NCBI GenBank assembly: GCA_050290145.1
Contig: JBNKHC010000159.1
Span: 1-12,122 of the forward strand
Reading direction: 5' to 3'
DNA from: Pelagibius sp050290145
GTDB taxonomy: Bacteria; Pseudomonadota; Alphaproteobacteria; Kiloniellales; Kiloniellaceae
DNA: 12,122 nucleotides
Below the pieces are notes generated by a model. The model was not told the DNA's origin. It made no database searches and worked only from the letters and a program-made list of their open reading frames with translations. The position numbers were made by a program, and so were the translations under genes. Shown here piece after piece: positions 7,768-12,122 of the stretch. Each line of letters starts with the position of its first letter. Positions within the stretch are counted from its first letter, which is position 1.

Positions 7768-8664
7768 CTATTGATCCTCGGCGCGTCGTACCATCTTGCG
7801 GATCTCCTCGCGAACGATGCGTTCTACCAAATCGGGGAGATTCTCGTCCAGCCAGCCCTTCAGTTCGGGGGCCAGGGACTCGCGGACCAGCTCCTCGAGG
7901 GTCCGCCCGCCGCCGATGGCGATGGCGTCGCCCTGGCGGTTGGCCATGGCGGCCTTGCTGATCGCGGCCAGAGAGGCCGTGGCCGTCGCGGCGGTCTCCG
8001 CCGAGACGTACTCGCTGCCGCCGTCCGCCGGCGCCAGTTCCTGGCCCAGGGCGGCCTCGCTGGGCGCCTCCTCGGCCGCAATTTCCTCGACCGGCTCTTC
8101 GGCAGGCTCCTCGGCGGGCTCCTCGAAACCCGCGTCCGCTTCCAAAACCGCCTCGGCAGGCGCTTCCTCCGCTTCGGCGTGTTCCATCGGCTTCAGCAGC
8201 TCCGCCGCCGGCTCCTCATCCTCGGGCGCAGCCTCGGCCTCCTCGGCGGGGGCCGCAGCCTCCTCCGCCGCAGGCTCCTCCTCGGCGGGCGCTGCAGCGG
8301 CCTCTTCCGTGGCCTCGGCTTCCGGCTCGGGCTCGGCTTCGGGGGCCGCCTCTTCAGCGGCGGCGGCCTCGGCCTCTTTCTGGGCGGCCAGATCGACGAT
8401 GCTGCCGTCCTCGGCCACCATCTTGGTCAGCTCGAGAATATTGTCGGCCCCGCCGGAGCCGGCTTCGGCGGCCGGAGGCGGCGCAGGGGCGGCAGCCGGG
8501 GCCTGCGCGGGCGCCGGCTCGGCAGGCGCAGGTGCAGGTGCCGCAGCCGGGGCCGCGCCCTCGGCGGGCTTGCCCTCTTCGGTCTCGTCCTCGGAGATAA
8601 TCCGGCGGATGGAGGCGAGAATCTCCTCCATCGTCGGTTCGTTTTGCGCTTCCGGCTCGCTCAT
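7768..8664 (-). CDS. popZ: PopZ-like polar organising protein (DUF2497)
   Basis: A 298-residue acidic protein with the PopZ layout. It has an N-terminal amphipathic helix (PTMEEILASIRRIISEDE, residues 10-27), a long Ala/Glu/Pro-rich linker, and a C-terminal helical block (TLEELVRESLAPELKGWLDE at 255-274, then NLPDLVERIVREEIRKMV to 292). In Caulobacter, PopZ self-assembles at the cell pole through the C-terminal helices and recruits ParB and other clients through the N-terminal helix. A short conserved-looking island, ADNILELTKMVAEDGSIVDL (73-92), interrupts the linker, as in many DUF2497 proteins. At 298 residues it is much longer than the 177 residues of Caulobacter PopZ, mostly from the linker. 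The ATG at 8662-8664 has GGAG close upstream. It lies 118 bases downstream of tolC and upstream of valS. Confidence 0.92.
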   Translation of the reverse strand: MSEPEAQNEPTMEEILASIRRIISEDETEEGKPAEGAAPAAAPAPAPAEPAPAQAPAAAPAPPPAAEAGSGGADNILELTKMVAEDGSIVDLAAQKEAEAAAAEEAAPEAEPEPEAEATEEAAAAPAEEEPAAEEAAAPAEEAEAAPEDEEPAAELLKPMEHAEAEEAPAEAVLEADAGFEEPAEEPAEEPVEEIAAEEAPSEAALGQELAPADGGSEYVSAETAATATASLAAISKAAMANRQGDAIAIGGGRTLEELVRESLAPELKGWLDENLPDLVERIVREEIRKMVRRAEDQ

Positions 8665-8782
8665 ACCACTCCGGCCACTCAGTCTCCAAAAGCCCAGGCC
8701 GCCTTTTCACGGCAAGGGTCTTGTAACATTGGATAACCGGAAAGCGGAAATTTTCTGTTAACCAAACCGCCGCCTGGCAGGG

Positions 8783-10237
8783 CTACTTTTGAGGCTCGGA
8801 TTCGCTGCTGCCCGTCAGACCACCCTGGAAGCTCTCGACCTCGGCGCCCGGCGCGTCCAGGCCGAACCACTTCTCGCGCACCGCATTATAGTCGGACTGC
8901 GGATCGTAGATCGCTGTATCGAGGCCCAGATCGCCGGCGGTCATGCGGCCGATGGCGCTGAGGACTCGATAGGTGGCGACGATTTCGTCGCGCTGCGCGC
9001 TGACCAGGCTGACCTGGGCGTCCAGCAGCTCCTGCTCGGCGTCCAGCACGTCCAGAACGGTACGCGCACCCACGGCGTTTTCCTGGCGTACGCCCTCCAG
9101 GGCAATCTCGTTGGCCCGCACGCTCTGCTCCAGGGCGCTGATCTGGGCCCGCGCGGTGAGCAGGCTCTCCCAGGCCGAAATCGCGTCTTCGCGGGCCTGG
9201 CGCAGCGCTTCGCGGACCTGCAGCCGGCGCTGGCTGGCCACCTGTTTGGATTCCCGGACCCGGCTGGAGACGGAGCCCTGCTGATAGAGCGGCACCGAGA
9301 CGACGGCCAGAACCTCGGCGCTGGTGCCCTCGCTGGTCCGCGAGGCGCGCTCGTGCTGGTAGCCGACCGAGCCCTGCAGGTTGACCGAAGGCAGCAGCTC
9401 GCCCTCGACCTCGCGCACCGAGCGCAGGGCCGCGCGTTCGTCGTAGCTGGTCGCCCGGACGCCGGGGTTGTTGTTCTCCGCGGCGCCGATCACCTCATCC
9501 TGGGTCCTGGGCAGATCGCCCGGCAGGGAGGGCTGATCCAGGCTCTGCGGGTAGACGCCGATCACGTTCTCGAAGGTGGCGCGGCTGGACGAGAGGTTGC
9601 CCTCCGCGCCGATGCGGTCGGCCGTCGCGCTGGACAGGCGGCTTTCCGACTGTGCCACGTCGGTGCGGGTCAACTCGCCGACGTCGAAGCGGTCCTGGGT
9701 CGCCTCAAGCTGACGGGCCAGCACCTGCTCGTTGTTCACGTTGAGGGTCAGCACCGACTGGTCGCGCCAGACATCGGCATAAGCGGTCACGGCGCTGAGC
9801 AGCACGTCCTGCTCCGTCGATTCCAGTCGGGCGCGCTCGGCCAGCACCTCGTTCTCGGCCCGCTCCGTCCCGGCGACGGTCCGCCCGCCGCGATAGAGCG
9901 GCTGGGTCACCACCAGTTCGGCGCCGGCCGGGCTGCGGCCCTCGCTGTCGCCGGTGGGGCGGATGTTGTCGTCGTAGGCCTTGCCGCCGCTGCCCTGCAC
10001 CTCCACCAGAGGACGCCAGTTGGACAGCGCCTGCGGCACGCCTTCGTTGGTGGCGCGCAACTGGGCGCGCGCCGCACTCAACGTAGGATTGGATTGGTAG
10101 GTCTGAATCAGCGCCTCGTTGAGGCTTTGCGCCATAGCCGGCGCAGTGTCGAGGCCGCCCAGGATCATCACCCCGTGAATCGCAACCAGGGCCCCTGCAA
10201 AAGCGCCCCCCTGCCGCACCGCTTTCATCGATCGCAT
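8783..10237 (-). CDS. tolC: TolC-family outer-membrane efflux/secretion channel
   Basis: A 484-residue outer-membrane channel of the TolC family. Trimers span the outer membrane and periplasm and work with inner-membrane pumps for type I secretion or drug efflux. A signal peptide is clear: a basic start (MRSMKAVRQ), a hydrophobic stretch, then APAMA before a likely cut after residue 36. The mature start SLNEALIQTYQSNPTL and the repeated long heptad-rich helical regions of the two OEP halves are typical, as is WRPLVEVQGSGG in the first half. The frame runs upstream to 10375, but the ATG at 10235-10237 follows GGGGAAG and places the signal peptide correctly. The next in-frame ATG (10228) lacks a well-spaced site. 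No fusion protein or ABC pump gene is nearby, so its partner is unknown. It lies downstream of the pcm-like gene with a 147-base gap. Confidence 0.93.
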   Translation of the reverse strand: MRSMKAVRQGGAFAGALVAIHGVMILGGLDTAPAMAQSLNEALIQTYQSNPTLSAARAQLRATNEGVPQALSNWRPLVEVQGSGGKAYDDNIRPTGDSEGRSPAGAELVVTQPLYRGGRTVAGTERAENEVLAERARLESTEQDVLLSAVTAYADVWRDQSVLTLNVNNEQVLARQLEATQDRFDVGELTRTDVAQSESRLSSATADRIGAEGNLSSSRATFENVIGVYPQSLDQPSLPGDLPRTQDEVIGAAENNNPGVRATSYDERAALRSVREVEGELLPSVNLQGSVGYQHERASRTSEGTSAEVLAVVSVPLYQQGSVSSRVRESKQVASQRRLQVREALRQAREDAISAWESLLTARAQISALEQSVRANEIALEGVRQENAVGARTVLDVLDAEQELLDAQVSLVSAQRDEIVATYRVLSAIGRMTAGDLGLDTAIYDPQSDYNAVREKWFGLDAPGAEVESFQGGLTGSSESEPQK

Positions 10238-10342
10238 GCGTACGCTTCCCCAATCTGCGAATGAGCTCCATCGGCCTACAGCGAGGCCGGGCCCATTCTT
10301 AACTTGAGCCGCAACGGGCCACTCTTCAAGTACGCGCTGCGC

Positions 10343-10370
10343 GGCGGGGCCATCCCCGGGGCCCACCGCC
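10343..10370 (-). terminator. GC-rich hairpin between the pcm-like gene and tolC
   Basis: GGCC (10360-10363) and the CCGCC arm (10366-10370) pair with GGCGGGGCC (10343-10351), leaving a two-base bulge and an eight-base loop. It begins 14 bases after the pcm-like stop codon. No T-run follows. It may attenuate read-through into tolC. A second smaller inverted repeat, CGGCCT/AGGCCG, lies at 10272-10289, 35 bases before the tolC start. Confidence 0.4.
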
Positions 10371-10384
10371 GACAAGGGGCCGCC

Positions 10385-11041
10385 CTAGAAGACGAAGCCG
10401 ACCTCGCGCGCGAAGCCCGGCAACAGCGGCGTGGCGGCGTCGAAGAGAATCCGCGCCGAGAAGCTGTCGCCCAAGCGCTGGATCAGCGTGCCACGGCCGA
10501 TTCCGGCCTCATCGCAGACCACCGCCACCAGGCGTCCGCCGTCGCTCAACTGCCGCTTGACCGTATCCGGCACTTCGCTGACGGCGCCCTGGAAGACGAT
10601 GACGTCGTACGGCGCCTGCTTCTGGTAGCCGGCGTTCAGCGCCCCCTCGACGACAACCGCATTGTCGACGTCGAGCGCGTTCAGCGTGCGATTCGCCCGG
10701 TCCATGAGCTGACGCTCGCTCTCGACACCAACCACCGTCTCGACCAAATGGGCCAGAATGGCGGTGGAGTAGCCGGTGGTGCAGCCGATATCCAAGGCGA
10801 TATCTCCGGGCCGCGGACCGGCCGCCTGCAGCAGGCGGGCCAGCACCATGGGCTCCATCAGATAGCGCCCGGACGCCACCTCCAGGTCCTCGTCGATGTA
10901 GGCGAAGCCGCGCTTGGCTTCGTCAACGAAAAGCTCTCTCGGCACGGCCTCGAAGGCCGCGATGACCCGCTGGTCCGTCACCTTATTGGTGCGGATCTGG
11001 CTCTCCACCATGTTGAGGCGTGCTGCTGCGAATTCCGTCAT
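10385..11041 (-). CDS. Protein-L-isoaspartate O-methyltransferase-like protein (Pcm family)
   Basis: A 218-residue protein of the Pcm/PIMT family, SAM-dependent methyltransferases that start repair of isoaspartyl residues. Family features are MVESQIR at residues 11-17, AFEAVPRELFV at 29-39, AYIDEDLEV at 47-55, the SAM-binding motif I LDIGCTTGYSTAIL at 83-96 and the post-I strand VVGVE at 103-107. It differs from classical PIMT in two places: motif I reads GCTTG rather than the usual GxGxG form, and the segment normally close to SQPYIVA reads SGRYLMEPMVLA. Isoaspartate repair activity is therefore uncertain, and a related methyltransferase role is possible. The ATG at 11039-11041 has only a weak purine stretch (GGTTGGTGAG) before it. 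It is the first gene of a pcm-tolC-popZ run common in alphaproteobacteria, with a good promoter upstream. Confidence 0.88.
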   Translation of the reverse strand: MTEFAAARLNMVESQIRTNKVTDQRVIAAFEAVPRELFVDEAKRGFAYIDEDLEVASGRYLMEPMVLARLLQAAGPRPGDIALDIGCTTGYSTAILAHLVETVVGVESERQLMDRANRTLNALDVDNAVVVEGALNAGYQKQAPYDVIVFQGAVSEVPDTVKRQLSDGGRLVAVVCDEAGIGRGTLIQRLGDSFSARILFDAATPLLPGFAREVGFVF

Positions 11042-11071
11042 CTCACCAACCGTTCACTCTGCTGCGGCGCA

Positions 11072-11088
11072 AAGGCCGTTACGGCCTT
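11072..11088. promoter_or_regulatory. 17-base perfect palindrome at the pcm-like gene's predicted start of transcription (candidate operator)
   Basis: AAGGCCGT (11072-11079) and ACGGCCTT (11081-11088) are perfect inverted arms around a single T. On the minus strand this begins two bases after the -10 box at 11091-11096, so it covers the expected transcription start near 11084-11085. That is a typical repressor position. An RNA hairpin at the 5' end of the message is the alternative. Confidence 0.5.
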
Positions 11089-11090
11089 GG

Positions 11091-11119
11091 TTTATAAGCG
11101 CCTGAGCGCCCGAAAACAA
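11091..11119 (-). promoter_or_regulatory. Sigma70-type promoter for the pcm-like gene
   Basis: On the minus strand, TTGTTT (11114-11119) and TATAAA (11091-11096) are separated by exactly 17 bases, followed by a leader of about 43 bases to the ATG at 11041. Both hexamers resemble the TTGACA/TATAAT consensus. The promoter is divergent from that of tRNA-Cys, about 40 bases away. Confidence 0.65.
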
Positions 11120-11158
11120 CGCAGCAGAAGCGCCGGCCGCCCAGGACACGCAGTCAGC

Positions 11159-11187
11159 TTGACCCGAGCCGGAGCCGGAAGTATAGC
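11159..11187 (+). promoter_or_regulatory. Sigma70-type promoter for tRNA-Cys
   Basis: TTGACC (11159-11164) and TATAGC (11182-11187) are separated by 17 bases on the plus strand. Transcription should start about 10 bases before the mature tRNA at 11205. The -35 box matches the consensus at five of six positions. Confidence 0.75.
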
Positions 11188-11204
11188 TTCGCCCCTCCAC
11201 CGAC

Positions 11205-11278
11205 GGCCCGGTGGGAGAGTGGTTATCCAGAGGACTGCAAATCCTTGCACGCCGGTTCGATTCCGGCCCGGGCCTCCA
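11205..11278 (+). tRNA. tRNA-Cys (anticodon GCA)
   Basis: A complete cloverleaf: a 7-base-pair acceptor stem GGCCCGG/CCGGGCC, an anticodon loop CTGCAAA with GCA at 11237-11239, and a T arm GCCGG-TTCGATT-CCGGC. The discriminator base is T (U73), the known identity element of tRNA-Cys, and CCA is encoded in the gene. The D arm is short and weak, as is usual for bacterial tRNA-Cys. It has its own promoter and converges with the small membrane-protein gene 40 bases downstream. Confidence 0.97.
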
Positions 11279-11318
11279 CCTTCCTGCTTTCCGATCAGAA
11301 ATCCCGGGCCCGGCGCCC

Positions 11319-11462
11319 CTAGCGCGCCATGGCCAGCAGCAGGCTGTACCAGCCATAGCCCACCGCCGAGAAGAAGAAGGCAAAAGTGCCGAACGCCGCC
11401 ACGGCGCTGGCCAGACGTTCCCACAGCGGCGGCTGAAAGCCGTTCAACTCAGATCCGTACAT
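11319..11462 (-). CDS. Small single-span membrane protein, 47 residues, unknown
   Basis: The ATG at 11460-11462 opens a 47-codon frame ending in TAG at 11319-11321. It begins MYGSELNGFQPPLWERLAS and continues into a hydrophobic, aromatic-rich segment (about residues 19-45, with FGTFAFFFSAVGYGWY) before a terminal Arg. This reads as one membrane helix with a short polar N-terminus. A strong ribosome binding site GGGGAG lies seven bases upstream of the ATG, and a plausible promoter lies further upstream. I do not recognise the family. The gene is convergent with tRNA-Cys. Independent support for coding is the start-site arrangement, GC-rich third positions and a coherent topology. A short coding-like frame by chance remains possible. 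Confidence 0.68.
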   Translation of the reverse strand: MYGSELNGFQPPLWERLASAVAAFGTFAFFFSAVGYGWYSLLLAMAR

Positions 11463-11517
11463 GAAGCTTCTCCCCAGAACGGGCGCCCCTGGCGGGCACC
11501 GGTGACATTGAGGGCAA

Positions 11518-11545
11518 AGCTTATCGGCGCTTTTGCGGAAGTCAA
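11518..11545 (-). promoter_or_regulatory. Possible promoter of the small membrane-protein gene
   Basis: On the minus strand, TTGACT (11540-11545) matches five of six -35 consensus positions and is followed after 16 bases by TAAGCT (11518-11523), a poor -10 box. The predicted leader is about 50 bases long. The weak -10 hexamer limits confidence. Confidence 0.45.
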
Positions 11546-11567
11546 GAACAAATCATGAACATCATAG

Positions 11568-11690
11568 TTTTCCCCGGCGGTTGCCGGTAACCCACCCCTG
11601 CCCCTAAACTGTCTTCGGATCGGACTGAAGAGTCCGCCGGATCCTCGGCGAGGGGCCAAGGCCCGCTGGAAATCAGCCGCCGCAGCGCCG
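11568..11690. other. Hairpin-rich intergenic stretch, function unknown
   Basis: Several short perfect inverted repeats are packed together. These are CCGGC/GCCGG with loop GGTT (11574-11587), CGGACT/AGTCCG with loop GAAG (11621-11636) flanked by GGAT/ATCC (11617-11620 and 11641-11644), CGCCG/CGGCG (11635-11650), and GGGCC/GGCCC (11653-11664). The second and third overlap, so they are alternatives. No start codon-led gene is seen in 11463-11723. It could be an untranslated leader of the frame downstream, a small RNA, or merely GC-rich DNA. Confidence 0.3.
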
Positions 11691-11723
11691 GGGACGCCGG
11701 ACCAGCAACCGGGAGCCAAGGCC

Positions 11724-11903
11724 ATCCGCCAAGACATCCTCGTCTGCCTGCCCGAACACCTGCACCCGGTGAGCCAGATGTTTCTGGAGAACTGGCTGGC
11801 CGGCGAGATGACCACGGCCGAGTTTCTGCGCTGGTTTCATATGCCGAATTCGGCCTATCTGCCGGTCGCGAAATGCGTCCTGGCGGTGGTCGCCGGGGCC
11901 TGA
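11724..11903 (+). CDS. Candidate small protein or gene remnant lacking a standard start codon
   Basis: A plus-strand frame open from 11568 ends in TGA at 11901-11903. From about 11724 it reads like real protein: IRQDILVCLPEHLHPVSQMF, then LENWLAGEMTTAEFLRWFHM, then PNSAYLPVAKCVLAVVAGA. No ATG, GTG or TTG lies in frame before a GTG at 11769. A GGGAG sits eight bases before the ATC at 11724, just where a start codon would be expected, so either ATC has replaced ATG or the true start is the GTG at 11769, which would give 44 residues without an obvious binding site. An intrinsic terminator follows 20 bases after the stop, supporting a transcribed gene. I do not recognise the family. It may be a decayed gene or a small functional one. 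Confidence 0.4.
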   Translation: MRQDILVCLPEHLHPVSQMFLENWLAGEMTTAEFLRWFHMPNSAYLPVAKCVLAVVAGA

Positions 11904-11922
11904 ACCGGGGGCTTTCGGGGTC

Positions 11923-11953
11923 CACGGCCACGCCGCCCGGGCCCGTGATTTTT
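11923..11953 (+). terminator. Intrinsic terminator after the small plus-strand frame
   Basis: CACGG (11923-11927) pairs with CCGTG (11943-11947). The GC-rich interior can pair further with a bulge, and an A and five T residues follow (11948-11953). It starts 20 bases after the TGA at 11901-11903 on the same strand, which is the normal distance for an intrinsic terminator. Confidence 0.6.
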
Positions 11954-11967
11954 CTGCTGCAAAATCT

Positions 11968-11996
11968 TTGCAGCGCCGCGAGCGGTTTGATATAAC
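11968..11996 (+). promoter_or_regulatory. Sigma70-type promoter for tRNA-Asn
   Basis: TTGCAG (11968-11973) and TATAAC (11991-11996) are separated by 17 bases. The stretch after the -10 box is very GC-rich (CCCCGCTTCG), as is usual for stable-RNA promoters under stringent control. Transcription should begin near 12003, about 40 bases before the mature tRNA. Confidence 0.75.
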
Positions 11997-12044
11997 CCCG
12001 CTTCGCCGCGCCGGGGCCGCCCGGCAAAGCCGATCATATCCTGA

Positions 12045-12120
<76 letters not shown>

Positions 12121-12122
12121 AT

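Noticed and set aside
8735..8765. Possible CtrA binding site upstream of popZ (TTAA with a second half seven bases on)
   Set aside because: Only the first half-site matches TTAA; the second reads TTTC, which is too weak in a short AT-rich spot.
8789..10264. Plus-strand frame of 491 codons opposite tolC
   Set aside because: It mirrors tolC, which has a signal peptide and TolC-family sequence; the plus frame shows no recognisable domain.
10304..11464. Plus-strand frame of 386 codons running across the pcm-like gene and tRNA-Cys
   Set aside because: It would read through a tRNA gene and opposite a recognised methyltransferase gene, and has no coherent domain.
11555..11590. Eleven-codon ATG frame (MNIIVFPGGCR) that could be a leader peptide
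   Set aside because: No ribosome binding site precedes it and it has no run of regulatory codons; it is best treated as chance.
11621..11650. Resemblance to a hammerhead ribozyme core (CTGAAGAGTCCG)
   Set aside because: The core should read CTGATGA and be followed by a GAAA after stem II; here the T is an A and no GAAA is correctly placed.

Overview
This window is GC-rich chromosomal DNA, almost certainly from an alphaproteobacterium, probably Rhodospirillales-like. The main evidence is an alphaproteobacterial PopZ/DUF2497 gene inside the order pcm-like - tolC - popZ - valS, which I recall as common in that class. All protein genes recognised with confidence are on the minus strand, so they read right to left. 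Codons favour G or C at the third position, and starts usually follow a purine-rich ribosome binding site. There is no transposase, integrase, phage gene or CRISPR array. The region reads as core genome with a small intergenic island of less ordinary material at its right end.

Layout, left to right. Positions 1-80 hold the first 26 codons of a minus-strand gene that leaves the window. Positions 314-3580 hold a two-gene unit: ilvD (dihydroxy-acid dehydratase) followed 9 bases later by an M81-family (MlrC-like) metallopeptidase, with a strong hairpin/T-tract terminator at 247-285. Positions 3745-7569 hold valS, a DUF6314 gene and bioY (biotin transporter S component), apparently one transcript. 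The valS to DUF6314 gap is 17 bases, and a hairpin sits in the 64-base gap before bioY. Positions 7768-11041 hold popZ, a TolC-family outer-membrane channel and a divergent protein-L-isoaspartate methyltransferase-like gene, with a good promoter and a palindrome at its predicted transcription start.

The right end (11042-12122) carries tRNA-Cys(GCA) and tRNA-Asn(GTT), both plus strand with clear sigma70-type promoters. Between them are two unannotated-looking small genes. One is a 47-residue single-span membrane protein on the minus strand with a good ribosome binding site. The other is a plus-strand reading frame ending at 11903 that looks coding and has a terminator, but has no ordinary start codon at the expected place. 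Upstream of it is a hairpin-rich stretch with no assigned function.

Functionally the genes are housekeeping: branched-chain amino acid synthesis, valyl-tRNA charging, biotin uptake, cell-pole organisation and outer-membrane export. I see no defence or mobile system. The items most worth a second look are the two small genes, the mutually exclusive hairpins at the start of the DUF6314 gene, and the palindrome over the pcm-like promoter.
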